Assembly (NCBI RefSeq): GCF_040207125.1 | Contig: NZ_CP157940.1 | Span: 124,001 to 188,000, forward strand | Direction: 5' to 3' | DNA length: 64,000 bases | Origin: Lacrimispora sp. BS-2 | Lineage (GTDB): Bacteria > Bacillota > Clostridia > Lachnospirales > Lachnospiraceae | Shown here: positions 25,531 through 33,693 of the stretch, one piece after another | Layout: the number at the start of each line of letters is the position of its first letter | Position numbering within the stretch: the first letter of the stretch is position 1 | Position numbers and translations under genes: made by a program | Notes under the pieces: generated by a model | Told to the model about the DNA's origin: nothing | The model's database searches: none | Seen by the model: only the letters and a program-made list of their open reading frames with translations

Positions 25531-27603
25531 ATGGCAAAAGAAAAACAAAAGTCAATTAAGAACAAGATACCTTTTATAAACAGTATACAATTTAAACTCA
25601 TTTTAAGATCAGATGGTTTAGTTTGTATTGGTTTGGCGATTATCCTGGTGATGTTGGCAGTAAAAATCGGCGATAAAGCATTCACAGACTTTAAAGAAAA
25701 TGCAAATAATCAATTAGGCATTGTTGAAAACTATATTAATGATTTTTATAATAAGCTGGATGACAATATTAATATGATTGCAACAGATCCTGCAATTATT
25801 AAAGCAGATGATACAATAACCAGTTATAAGAATTCTAAAACAAAAACTAATATGACACCTTCTAAGAACGGAGGCATTGAACAGGAGATTTTTGAAGTAT
25901 TTAATCATTATGCTAAAAATCATCCGGAAACAATATATGTTTATGCCGCAACGGAAAGTGGAGGATATGTTGTATGGCCGGAAAGCAGTATTAATAAAGA
26001 ATATGATCCTACCACAAGAGAATGGTATCAAGATGCAATAAAAGCAGATGGCAAAATAATAAGAACTTCTCCATATATTGATACTGCAACTAATTCTTTA
26101 ATTACCAGTAATGCGAAAACATTAACCAATAGTCAGGGAAAAGTGATTGGTACAATTGGAATAGACGTTTCACAATCCGTTATTAGTGAAATGTTAAGTA
26201 AAATGAAAATGGGTAAAACGGGATTTTCTATGATTGTACATAATTCCGGAATTATTATGGCAGATGGTAATAATGCAAATAATAATTTTAAAAAACTTGA
26301 TGAAACAGGTATTAATGGAATAGAAAAAATCCTTACTGATAAAGATTTGAAAATAAACATTGATAATCAAGTATATGTAGGCTTGACGAGAAAAGTTGAA
26401 GGCACAGATTGGATATTGGCATCTTTTATGTCGGAAAAGGAATTAAAGGAAAGTTCTAAAAATGTTATGACATCAGTAGTTTTGATTGGAATTTGTATAC
26501 TCATAGCAGTAGTTTTACTTATGAGCTTAAGTATAAGAGACATTATTGTTCCATTAAAGAAACTTACAGTTATTGTTGATGATCTCTCACAAGGAAACCT
26601 TGATACTGAAATTAACATTAAATCAAAGAACGAAATAGGCAGCTTAGCGCGATCGATGGAAGTTTTGACTACAAGGCTAAAGACTTATATCGTATATATA
26701 AATGAAATATCCGAATTGTTAGCTCAGATCGGCGACGGAAACTTAAATTTAAGTTTCACCCAAGCATATGATGGAGACTTCGCGAAAATTAAGGAAGCAC
26801 TGCTGCAGGCAACAAATAAGCTAAATAATACACTATTAGAGTGTAACTCCGCTGCAGACCAGGTTTCTAATGGTTCGAATCAGGTATCCTTAGGCGCACA
26901 ATTGCTTGCAGAAGGAACAACGGAACAAGCAAGCAGCACGGAAGAGCTTTCTGCAACAATCACTGAAATTTCACAGCAAATCAAGCGTAATGCCGGAAAC
27001 GCGCAACTTGCAAACACCGAAGCCATATCTGCAGGTGAGGAAGTTAAAAATAGTAATGGTCAAATGCAAACAATGATCGCTGCAATGAATGATATTAATA
27101 ATAAATCTGCTGAAATCAGTAAAATTATCAAGACAATTGAAGAGATTGCATTCCAAACAAATATCCTGGCACTTAATGCTGCTGTTGAAGCTGCACGTGC
27201 TGGTGAGGCTGGAAAAGGATTTGCTGTTGTGGCCAGTGAAGTTAGAAACCTGGCACAAAAATCAGATGAAGCAGCAAAAAATACTACAATGCTTATTGAA
27301 GAAACAATACACGCCGTGGAAAACGGCGCCAATATAGCTGACAGCACTGCACAATCAATGGGAAATGTTGTTGAAAGTTTCGATAAGATGATTGGTCTTA
27401 TCAATGAAATCGCACAAGCATCCAATGAGCAGGCATTTGCTGTTTCACAAGTGACTGCAGGTATTGATGAAATCGCCACTGTTGTTCAGACAAACAGTGC
27501 AAGTGCCGAAGAAAGTGCTGCAGCAAGCGAAGAACTTAATGGTCAGGCACAATTATTGAAAGATTATATTGGTCAATTTAAGTTAAAAGGGCTTAATTTC
27601 TAG
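25531..27603 (+). CDS. Methyl-accepting chemotaxis protein with dCache sensor (predicted amino-acid receptor)
   Basis: This 690-residue chemoreceptor has TM1 (~29-46), an extracellular double-Cache domain (~50-305), TM2 (~312-335), HAMP (~336-390) and a signalling coiled coil whose tip reads [20 protein letters not shown]. The sensor contains Tyr158, Arg163, Trp165, Tyr166, Tyr182, Asp184 and Asp212 at the spacing of the dCache_1AA amino-acid-binding motif, so an amino-acid ligand is predicted. ATG 25531 is chosen by GGAGGG 7 bp upstream; an alternative ATG at 25456 would add 25 residues. The gene is visibly more AT-rich than its neighbours, hinting at separate ancestry. Confidence 0.93.
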   Translation: MAKEKQKSIKNKIPFINSIQFKLILRSDGLVCIGLAIILVMLAVKIGDKAFTDFKENANNQLGIVENYINDFYNKLDDNINMIATDPAIIKADDTITSYKNSKTKTNMTPSKNGGIEQEIFEVFNHYAKNHPETIYVYAATESGGYVVWPESSINKEYDPTTREWYQDAIKADGKIIRTSPYIDTATNSLITSNAKTLTNSQGKVIGTIGIDVSQSVISEMLSKMKMGKTGFSMIVHNSGIIMADGNNANNNFKKLDETGINGIEKILTDKDLKINIDNQVYVGLTRKVEGTDWILASFMSEKELKESSKNVMTSVVLIGICILIAVVLLMSLSIRDIIVPLKKLTVIVDDLSQGNLDTEINIKSKNEIGSLARSMEVLTTRLKTYIVYINEISELLAQIGDGNLNLSFTQAYDGDFAKIKEALLQATNKLNNTLLECNSAADQVSNGSNQVSLGAQLLAEGTTEQASSTEELSATITEISQQIKRNAGNAQLANTEAISAGEEVKNSNGQMQTMIAAMNDINNKSAEISKIIKTIEEIAFQTNILALNAAVEAARAGEAGKGFAVVASEVRNLAQKSDEAAKNTTMLIEETIHAVENGANIADSTAQSMGNVVESFDKMIGLINEIAQASNEQAFAVSQVTAGIDEIATVVQTNSASAEESAAASEELNGQAQLLKDYIGQFKLKGLNF

Positions 27604-27623
27604 CATTAGCTTTCATGTTTATA

Positions 27624-27662
27624 CCGGAGCTTTCGGAAGAATTTCCAAAGGCTCCGGCTTTT
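27624..27662 (+). terminator. Rho-independent terminator after the chemoreceptor gene
   Basis: CCGGAGC and GCTCCGG close a hairpin extended by TTT/AAA and followed by CTTTTTG. Confidence 0.85.
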
Positions 27663-27902
27663 TGTGGGATGTATAAAACAGAGATTGATCATGGACTGAA
27701 TAATAGGAAAAGAGATGAAGCTTAAAGAAGATGGCGGATTAGATATGCTCATTATGGACGAGGCTGCGGCTTCCTTGCTGGATAGATAAAACAGAGGAAG
27801 GGCAGAATGAATCCGACATGAGCATCCGCAATAAGCTCTCTTTTTATGGTCCTAGTTCCATTTTTGAAAGAGATCTTTTACAACTGGTGCATTACCGAGA
27901 GG

Positions 27903-28095
27903 TTTGTTATAATACTGATTATACTGGTCTGGTTTGTATTTTATAAAACAGTATGGGGTCTTCGCTTAAGGGCAGCAGGCCAGTTTCCCATGGAGGCACC
28001 CACACCATCCTGACTGCGGACGGATGTCTGGTGTTTGGATTAACGGATTCCATAGGAGTCAGGCTACAGGCTTACGGAGTGCCTTGGCAAAAACT
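27903..28095 (+). pseudogene. Remnant of a nucleoside-type (BMP family) ABC permease
   Basis: One frame reads FVIILIILVWFVFYKTVWGLRL and RAAGQFPMEAPTPS-stop, which is the conserved GLRLRAVGE loop of BmpA-associated permeases. A second frame downstream reads VFGLTDSIGVRLQAYGVPWQ, resembling the family's C-terminal FGFADALQLRLQALGVP. The gene is thus truncated and frameshifted. Directly upstream (27715-27790) a short frame (GLDMLIMDEAAASLL) may be another transporter remnant. It lies just before a nucleoside hydrolase gene, where an intact nucleoside importer would make sense. The stretch 27663-27900 shows no intact gene. Confidence 0.55.
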
Positions 28096-28113
28096 TAAAA
28101 AGGAGAAGGATCA

Positions 28114-29052
28114 ATGGAAAAACAAAAGGTCATCCTGGACTGTGATCCGGGACATGATGATGCGGTAAACATATTACTTGCAGGAAGAAACAGCGGGCTT
28201 GAGGTGCTGGGCATTACAGTGGTGGCAGGAAACCAGTCCCTTGAAAAGACTACAAGAAATGCCTTAAATATCTGCCAGTACTTAGGGCTGGATATCCCGG
28301 TCTATGCCGGCTGCGGACAGCCCATGATCCGGGATAAGCAGCTCCTTGCAGGGGATATCCATGGAGAAAGCGGACTGGACGGTCCTGTTTTTGAACCCTT
28401 AAGGAGAAAGGAAGAGGCGGAACATGGGGTCCTGTTTCTCGTCCGTACGCTGATGGAATCAGAAGGTGACATTATCCTGGTGCCGACTGGGCCTCTCACC
28501 AATATTGCCATGGCCATGAGAATGGAGCCTCGTATTATACCAAAGATAAAAAGAATTGTCCTCATGGGAGGCAGCTATCAGATGGGGAATGTGACTCCGG
28601 CTGCTGAATTTAATATCATAGCCGATGCAGATGCAGCCCATGTGGTATTTACCAGCGGCCGTCCCATTACCATGGTAGGACTTGATGTGACCAGGAAGGT
28701 GCTCTGTTATCCCCAGATCGTAAAACGAATGAAAGAGACCGGTACCCCGGCGGCCCGTCTGTTTGCAGATCTGATGGGACATTTCAATAAGAGCCAGAAG
28801 GAAGTGTTTGGCTGGGAAGGCGGGCCTCTCCATGACCCGGTGACCATTGCATCAATGATTGATCCAAAGCTCCTTGTGACAAAACCCATGTATGCGGAAG
28901 TGGATATCAGAAGCGTACAAAGCTACGGAAGGACCAATTGTGACTTCTTTGGTTACAGTCACAGAGAAGCCAATGTGGATGTGGCGGTGGATATTGATGT
29001 GGAGCGTTTCTGGGATCTGATCGAGGCGGGAATCCGGGCCTACGGTTCATGA
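28114..29052 (+). CDS. Inosine/uridine-preferring nucleoside hydrolase
   Basis: The enzyme hydrolyses the N-glycosidic bond of ribonucleosides, releasing base and ribose in the cytoplasm. In the 312-residue protein the calcium site DCDPGHDDA is at residues 8-16, and the conserved GPLTNIA, LMGGSYQMGNVTPAAEFN and LHDPVTIA motifs are present. A good AAAAAGGAG site precedes ATG 28114. A ribokinase-like kinase follows, so the ribose released could be phosphorylated by its neighbour. Exact base preference cannot be read from sequence. Confidence 0.93.
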   Translation: MEKQKVILDCDPGHDDAVNILLAGRNSGLEVLGITVVAGNQSLEKTTRNALNICQYLGLDIPVYAGCGQPMIRDKQLLAGDIHGESGLDGPVFEPLRRKEEAEHGVLFLVRTLMESEGDIILVPTGPLTNIAMAMRMEPRIIPKIKRIVLMGGSYQMGNVTPAAEFNIIADADAAHVVFTSGRPITMVGLDVTRKVLCYPQIVKRMKETGTPAARLFADLMGHFNKSQKEVFGWEGGPLHDPVTIASMIDPKLLVTKPMYAEVDIRSVQSYGRTNCDFFGYSHREANVDVAVDIDVERFWDLIEAGIRAYGS

Positions 29053-29134
29053 GGTGGATGATGGGATTGCGGTATTTGAACCGAAATTGATGATAAGAAG
29101 AAGTACCATGGGGAAGCGGACAGGAGTGAAGTAT

Positions 29135-30022
29135 ATGAAAATATTGAATTTTGGTTCTCTGAATATTGATTACGTTTACCAGGTGGATCATTTTGTCAGA
29201 GAGGGAGAAACCATATCCTCGGATTCTTTGGAGGTATTTTGCGGAGGAAAAGGCTTAAATCAGTCTCTGGCACTGAGTAAAAGCGGAGTCAAGGTCTGGC
29301 ATGCCGGAGCAGTTGGGGAGCAGGACGGCGAAATATTGACCCGGCAGCTGGAGCAGTTTGGCATAGACACAAGGAATATTAAGCGAGTAAAGAATAAAAC
29401 AGGCCATGCCATAATACAAAAGAATCCGGAAGGACAAAATGGCATTCTTTTGTATGGCGGAGCGAATCAGGAAGTAACAAAGGATCAGGTGGACTGTGTT
29501 TTAAATGAGTTTGGGGAAGGTGATTTTCTTATCCTTCAAAATGAAATCAACGAAGTTGGATATATTATGGAGCAGGCATATGGCAAAGGAATGAGAATTG
29601 TTTTGAATCCCTCTCCCATGAACCGTAAAATATGGAGCTATCCTCTTCATAATGTGGAGTTTTTTATATTGAATGAGATAGAAGCCGGGGATATCTGTCA
29701 AAGGTCCGGAAGCGTAAGAGAACTCCTGGGTCAGCTGTCTGAAAAATTCCCGGGCGCAAAGATTCTTTTGACCCTGGGGCAGGATGGATCGTTATACAAA
29801 GACGGTGATCAGGTGTTTGAGCAGAAAATCTATCCGGTACAGGTGGTTGATACGACCGGGGCAGGAGATACCTTTACCGGCTATTTTATAGGCGGACTTG
29901 CTCTGGGAGAATCTCCCGTACAGGCATTGGATCATGCGGCAAAGGCAGCCTCCATTGCAGTATCCAGAGCCGGCGCTGCGCCTTCTATTCCTACAAGGGA
30001 TGAAGTTTTAAATGGTTATTGA
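29135..30022 (+). CDS. PfkB-family ribokinase-like sugar kinase
   Basis: A 295-residue PfkB kinase: N-terminal FGSLNIDYVYQVDHF, FCGGKGLNQSLALSKSG substrate loop and C-terminal DTTGAGDTFTGYF with the catalytic Asp. Ribokinases phosphorylate ribose at C5. Its place right after the nucleoside hydrolase supports ribose as substrate. ATG 29135 follows CAGGAGTGAAGT; the upstream in-frame ATG 29054 would add a tail not seen in the family. It ends at a terminator shared with the convergent ECF gene. Confidence 0.88.
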   Translation: MKILNFGSLNIDYVYQVDHFVREGETISSDSLEVFCGGKGLNQSLALSKSGVKVWHAGAVGEQDGEILTRQLEQFGIDTRNIKRVKNKTGHAIIQKNPEGQNGILLYGGANQEVTKDQVDCVLNEFGEGDFLILQNEINEVGYIMEQAYGKGMRIVLNPSPMNRKIWSYPLHNVEFFILNEIEAGDICQRSGSVRELLGQLSEKFPGAKILLTLGQDGSLYKDGDQVFEQKIYPVQVVDTTGAGDTFTGYFIGGLALGESPVQALDHAAKAASIAVSRAGAAPSIPTRDEVLNGY

Positions 30023-30036
30023 AGTCAAAAGCAAAA

Positions 30037-30078
30037 AAGGAAGCCCTCTGGAAAACGGATCCAAGGGCTTTCTTTTCT
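30037..30078. terminator. Terminator between convergent kinase and ECF genes
   Basis: AAGGAAGCCCT and AGGGCTTTCTT pair across a 16-nt loop and are followed by TTTC on the plus strand and an A/T-rich tract on the other side. Confidence 0.7.
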
Positions 30079-30079
30079 G

Positions 30080-30619
30080 TTATGAAGCTGTCTCTTTATT
30101 CAGGTCCCGGATCTCCCGAACCCGCAGCAGAACAGGAAGCAAGGCTCCCGCTGCAATCAAACTGAACAGATTCTGCACCAGATTGAACGGAATATTAGAA
30201 ATGGCAGCCGGTAAGCTGTATACTGCAAGTTCAAATACGAAATACCCTCCTGTGACTACTGCGCTGCATACCAATCCGGCAGCCAGAAAAGACAGTGGCC
30301 GGAAGCTGCCCGTCCGTCCACCGGAAGGCAGATGTCTGTACAAATATCCTCCTGAAAATGCCGCCAATGCTTTAATGATCAGGGTAGCCGGCGCATAAAA
30401 AGCGTAGCCGGACAGTAAATCCGCCATCATGGAGCCGATTCCTCCTGCGGCCGCACCGGCCATTGGCCCTAAGAGCATGCCGCTTAGCAATACCATCCCG
30501 TCCCCCAGATGAATATACCCGCTGAATGCAGACGGTATATGTATAACCATAGTAGCTGCAGTGGTAAGGGCTGCCATCAAAGCGCTGAAAACGATTTTTT
30601 TCGTTCTGTTGTTGTTCAT
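30080..30619 (-). CDS. ECF transporter S component, vitamin-type
   Basis: A 179-residue membrane protein with about five to six helices is the substrate-binding subunit of an energy-coupling-factor importer, which uses a shared EcfA/A'/T module encoded elsewhere. The N-terminal LMAALTTAATMVIHIP, YIHLGDGMVLLSG and GPMAGAAAGGIGSMMADLLSGY motifs resemble S components for thiamine precursors or pyridoxine, but specificity is not decidable here. ATG 30619 (minus strand) follows AAAGGAG. A hairpin with an 11-bp stem lies in its leader. Confidence 0.85.
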   Translation of the reverse strand: MNNNRTKKIVFSALMAALTTAATMVIHIPSAFSGYIHLGDGMVLLSGMLLGPMAGAAAGGIGSMMADLLSGYAFYAPATLIIKALAAFSGGYLYRHLPSGGRTGSFRPLSFLAAGLVCSAVVTGGYFVFELAVYSLPAAISNIPFNLVQNLFSLIAAGALLPVLLRVREIRDLNKETAS

Positions 30620-30673
30620 ATTTTCTCCTTTCTCGCAGATCATTTTATATTTTTGTTAAACCTATCATATGGA

Positions 30674-30727
30674 AAAACTGGCATTTTATAAATATCCAAT
30701 TTGATTAAAATTATACATGCCAGTTTT
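30674..30727 (-). promoter_or_regulatory. Hairpin in the leader of the ECF S gene
   Basis: AAAACTGGCAT and ATGCCAGTTTT (complement of 30717-30727 and 30674-30684) form a perfect 11-bp inverted repeat, followed on the minus strand by TTTTTCC about 55 nt before the start codon. It could be an attenuator. I recognise no known riboswitch in the upstream 30728-30880 stretch, and that stretch holds no gene I can support. Confidence 0.35.
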
Positions 30728-30887
30728 GCTGCGGCCCATTCGTAGGATCCAGGTGTCGACTGGAAACGATGGTAAGAGCAGAGATGGGGCGTCTATATGG
30801 AAAAATCGGGCGGAAGACACCATGAATATATTTTCACCCATAGCAGCAAAATACGGAGATATAAGGCTGTAATCAGAGCTTGACGAG

Positions 30888-30945
30888 TTTTCCTTAAAAC
30901 GCCTTTCAATATAAACTTGTATTTTTAAGGAAACCCTTATATAAT
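30888..30945 (+). promoter_or_regulatory. fchA promoter with inverted repeat
   Basis: -35 TTGTAT (30917-30922) and -10 TATAAT (30940-30945) are 17 bp apart. TTTCCTTAAAA (30889-30899) is repeated in inverse as TTTTAAGGAAA (30923-30933) within the spacer, an operator-like layout. Confidence 0.55.
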
Positions 30946-30987
30946 AATGGAAAATAAAAATACGGTTGGAAAGGCGGATCAATAGTT

Positions 30988-31620
30988 ATGATACAAGACT
31001 TTACAATTCACACATTCCTTGAAAAATTATCCTCAAAAAGCCCAACGCCGGGCGGCGGCGGGGCGGCAGGCCTTGGCGGCGCCATAGGGACAGCTTTGGG
31101 GGAAATGGTGGTGAACTTAACCCTTGGCAAAAAGCGGTATGCCGATGTGGAAGAAGAAATGCAGTCATTCCTTGAAAAGCTGGAAGCTTTAAAAAGTGAA
31201 TTTTTAAGACTTGCGGATGAAGACGAAGTTGTATTTGTCCCCTTGGCGGCTGCATACGGCCTTCCAGCCGGTACGGAGGAAGAAAAAAAGCATAAAGCGG
31301 AAGTCCTTGAAACACATTTACTGGCTGCTACCCTGGTTCCTCTCATGGTCATGGAGCGGTCCCTTGAAACCCTTGATATCCTGGAGATTCTGGCAGAAAA
31401 GGGAAGCCGTCTGGCTGTCAGTGACGTAGGTGTTGGTGTGCAGTTCCTGCGTTCTGCGCTGTTGGGAGCAAAGATGAATGTTTCCATCAATACAAAATCC
31501 ATGAAGCAGCGGGAAAAGGCTTTACAGCTTCAGGAACGGGCGGATAAGCTGGCAGAGGATGGAACCGGAAAGGCAGACGCCATTTATGCAAAAGTGGAAG
31601 CTGCATTAAAGGCAGAATAA
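30988..31620 (+). CDS. fchA: Methenyl-THF cyclohydrolase / formimino-THF cyclodeaminase family
   Basis: A 210-residue helical protein of the FTCD-C family, which cyclises or hydrolyses C1 units on tetrahydrofolate (methenyl-THF to formyl-THF, or cyclodeamination of formimino-THF). The family's opening SKSPTPGGGGAAGLGGAIGTAL and the DVGVGVQFLRSALLGAKMNV segment are clear. It is followed by folD after 14 bp. Because that FolD lacks the usual cyclohydrolase lysine, this protein probably supplies the cyclohydrolase step. A consensus-like promoter precedes it. Confidence 0.92.
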   Translation: MIQDFTIHTFLEKLSSKSPTPGGGGAAGLGGAIGTALGEMVVNLTLGKKRYADVEEEMQSFLEKLEALKSEFLRLADEDEVVFVPLAAAYGLPAGTEEEKKHKAEVLETHLLAATLVPLMVMERSLETLDILEILAEKGSRLAVSDVGVGVQFLRSALLGAKMNVSINTKSMKQREKALQLQERADKLAEDGTGKADAIYAKVEAALKAE

Positions 31621-31634
31621 GGAGGAAAACAGAC

Positions 31635-32471
31635 ATGATAACCTTAAAGGGCGCAGCTGTGTCTGCAAAAATCAAGGAACAGGTGGAAGAGCTTTTAAGC
31701 GGCTTAAAAGGAAGGACTCCAAAGCTTGCCATTGTTCGGGTGGGAGAACGTCCCGACGACTTATCCTATGAGCGGGGAGCCTTAAAGAAAATGGAAAGCT
31801 TTGGCCTTAAAGGGGAAAGCTTTCCATTTTCCCAGGACATAACCGATGAAGCGTTTAAGGAAGAGTTTGCAAAAATCAACGATGATCCGGACATTGACGG
31901 CATACTTCTTCTGCGCCCTCTGCCAAAGCAGATAAAGGAAAAAGACATTGAGCACATGATCCATCCGGAAAAGGATTTAGACGGCATATCTCCTGAAAAT
32001 ATCGCCAAAGTATTTGCTGGAGACGATACGGGATTTGCACCATGTACGGCAGAGGCAGTTGTGGAGGTATTAAAGGCCAATGATATCCCTTTGACCGGAA
32101 AGCGGGTAGCCATCATGGGCAGAAGCATGGTAGTAGGGCGTCCCTTATCCATGCTGATGCTAAAGGAAAATGCAACGGTCACCATCTGCCACACCCGCAC
32201 AGAAGACTTAAAGGAAACCTGCAAAAATGCCCAGATCCTTGTAGCTGCCGCAGGCCAGGCCAGGATGGTGGATGCCTCTTATGTAGGAAAGGATGCCGTG
32301 GTGGTGGATGTTGGGATCAATGTGGATGAAAATGGGAAGCTTTGCGGTGATGTGGATTTTGATTCTTTAGAAGGCACCGCCTCCATGGCAACTCCTGTAC
32401 CAGGAGGTGTGGGGGCTGTGACAACAGCTGTTTTGGCCAGGCACCTGGTGTTAGCTGCTCTTAAAAGATAG
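31635..32471 (+). CDS. folD: Methylene-THF dehydrogenase (FolD), cyclohydrolase residues replaced
   Basis: FolD oxidises methylene-THF to methenyl-THF with NADP and normally also hydrolyses it. The 278-residue protein is clearly FolD (IDGILLLRPLP, HPEKDLDGISPENI, GRSMVVGRPLSMLML, TPVPGGVGAVT). Aligned without gaps to Escherichia coli FolD, the tyrosine is kept (Tyr45) but the catalytic Lys56-equivalent is Ala49 (YERGALKK) and the Gln100-equivalent is Leu93. In human DC301 Lys56 is needed for cyclohydrolase activity. I infer a dehydrogenase-only enzyme paired with fchA upstream. Confidence 0.93.
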   Translation: MITLKGAAVSAKIKEQVEELLSGLKGRTPKLAIVRVGERPDDLSYERGALKKMESFGLKGESFPFSQDITDEAFKEEFAKINDDPDIDGILLLRPLPKQIKEKDIEHMIHPEKDLDGISPENIAKVFAGDDTGFAPCTAEAVVEVLKANDIPLTGKRVAIMGRSMVVGRPLSMLMLKENATVTICHTRTEDLKETCKNAQILVAAAGQARMVDASYVGKDAVVVDVGINVDENGKLCGDVDFDSLEGTASMATPVPGGVGAVTTAVLARHLVLAALKR

Positions 32472-32507
32472 AATATGGAAAACTGATAAGACGGTATTGT
32501 AAAAATG

Positions 32508-32556
32508 AAACAAGCGGCATGGGAGCTTTCTGCTCCTTTCATGCCGCTTGTTTTTT
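32508..32556 (+). terminator. Terminator between folD and convergent thiT
   Basis: AAACAAGCGGCATG and CATGCCGCTTGTTT form a long stem, extended by GGAGC/GCTCC, followed by a T run on the plus strand. Confidence 0.9.
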
Positions 32557-32568
32557 ATGAAAGCCTTC

Positions 32569-33240
32569 TTACCCATTTACGGCCTGCCGCTTCACCTGGC
32601 CAATGGCTCCCAGCACGGGAGGGAAATACAGGATTACAACGGTAAGGATCAGTTCCGGCAGGATATAGGTAGCATTATAGCCCAGGGTATAAGCAATTGG
32701 ATTCATGCCTTCCGGCGTATAGGAAGCAAAGAATATATAGCCTGAAATCACATGGCACAGGTAACGGCCGGCGACACCCACCACATATCCGGTCACAAGG
32801 CCGTGCTTTTTATTGCTTAACAGCCCGGAAAGCCCCAAAGCGCCAAAGGCTAAGGGATAATCAAGGAGAACCTGGAGGGGAGCAAATATATAGGGTCCTG
32901 TTATTAACTGCAGCATCCCGTAGGCAACCCCGGTCATGACCCCGGCCCTTACGCCGTAAACATAGCCGATCAGGCAGATGAACAGCATGGAAAACAGGGT
33001 GATGGAGCCGCCAAAAGGAAGAGAAACAATTTTCATAAAGGAAGTTACCATTGCAAGCGCCATGGCGCCGGCGCAGTAAACCATCTGACGGGTCTGCAGC
33101 TTTTGAGATTTGGAAGATGATCTGCCCAGAAGATGCAGGGTGAAAAAAATTGCGGCAAACAGAATGATCACCAGCAGGTATCCGGCCGGCTTTAATAAGT
33201 ACTCTTCGTTTTCCGCAGAGTAAGTTAGAAAAAATGACAT
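32569..33240 (-). CDS. thiT: ECF-type thiamine transporter S component ThiT
   Basis: A 223-residue membrane protein that binds thiamine for uptake through the shared ECF energising module. The helical pattern and the motifs LPFGGSITLFSMLFICLIGY, YGVRAGVMTGVAYGMLQL and LDYPLAFGALGLSG are those of ThiT. A TPP riboswitch directly upstream on the same strand confirms thiamine. It has an N-terminal extra helix. ATG 33240 follows AAAGGAGGATTTTTT. Confidence 0.94.
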   Translation of the reverse strand: MSFFLTYSAENEEYLLKPAGYLLVIILFAAIFFTLHLLGRSSSKSQKLQTRQMVYCAGAMALAMVTSFMKIVSLPFGGSITLFSMLFICLIGYVYGVRAGVMTGVAYGMLQLITGPYIFAPLQVLLDYPLAFGALGLSGLLSNKKHGLVTGYVVGVAGRYLCHVISGYIFFASYTPEGMNPIAYTLGYNATYILPELILTVVILYFPPVLGAIGQVKRQAVNG

Positions 33241-33261
33241 AAAAAATCCTCCTTTGTGTGC

Positions 33262-33359
33262 GCAGGAGGGGACTACTGTTGCTTCCTTACGCCGGCATTA
33301 TCCGGTTCAAGTAGTGAGGGTTCGGTTTCTACCAATCTCAGCCAAAGGCTCCCCTAGCG
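33262..33359 (-). promoter_or_regulatory. TPP riboswitch (THI element) controlling thiT
   Basis: On the minus strand the hallmarks appear in order: AGGGGAGC, GGCTGAGA, AACCC, TTGAACCGGATAATGCCGGCG and AGGAAGC. A CCTCCT run follows and can pair with the AGGAGG ribosome binding site 10-16 nt downstream, which is followed by six Ts. The expression platform could thus block translation initiation or terminate transcription. Confidence 0.95.
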
Positions 33360-33523
33360 TGTGTGATTTATATAATTTTGCTGTGAGTATAGCGCAAAAC
33401 TACAGGCTTGTCAAGCCATATAAAATTATACTGCGGTATGGATCTGGCATTTATCGTTTGACGGATTAAACGTATTTTTGAAAGGTGGATAATTATGCCA
33501 TCAGGTGCTTCCCTATGTCTGAT

Positions 33524-33551
33524 TTGTAACCAAATTGTAATTCAGTATAAA
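33524..33551 (+). promoter_or_regulatory. Promoter of the first two-hairpin leader
   Basis: TTGTAA (33524-33529) and TATAAA (33546-33551) are separated by 16 bp, placing the start near 33558, about 30 nt before the first hairpin. Between 33361 and 33523 I see no gene. Confidence 0.5.
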
Positions 33552-33586
33552 AATGCAAATAAAGTACAACCTAGTTAAAGAAATAA

Positions 33587-33685
33587 GGTTGAAAGAATTG
33601 TGTCTCTCAGCCTTGAGTCTGTGAATCAAGTGGATATGCGGGCGTATTCATTTGATTCATTCTATACAAATTGAAGATACGGAGG
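33587..33685 (+). ncRNA. Conserved two-hairpin leader RNA, copy A
   Basis: Hairpin P1 pairs GGTTGAAAG (33587-33595) with CTCTCAGCC (33604-33612). Hairpin P2 pairs GAATCAA (33623-33629) with TTGATTC (33652-33658) and, inside it, GGATAT (33632-33637) with GTATTC (33644-33649). TATACAAA (33663-33670) and the GGAGG ribosome binding site (33681-33685) follow. The same parts in the same order occur at 62356-62455 before an unrelated gene. I know of no named RNA family with this layout; it may be a riboswitch, protein-binding leader or repeat. Confidence 0.6.
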
Positions 33686-33693
33686 TTGTTTTA

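Noticed and set aside
24686..25555. 289-residue minus-strand frame opposite argD
   Set aside because: Antisense to an unambiguous aminotransferase gene; no family features.
30728..30987. Possible THF riboswitch before fchA-folD or the ECF gene
   Set aside because: The GGAGAGUA and CAUCCGCUCC-type conserved words are absent on both strands.
33587..33685. Guanidine-II (mini-ykkC) riboswitch, because it also has two hairpins before a transporter gene
   Set aside because: Neither loop carries the ACGR sequence of that class and the stems are longer with an internal loop.
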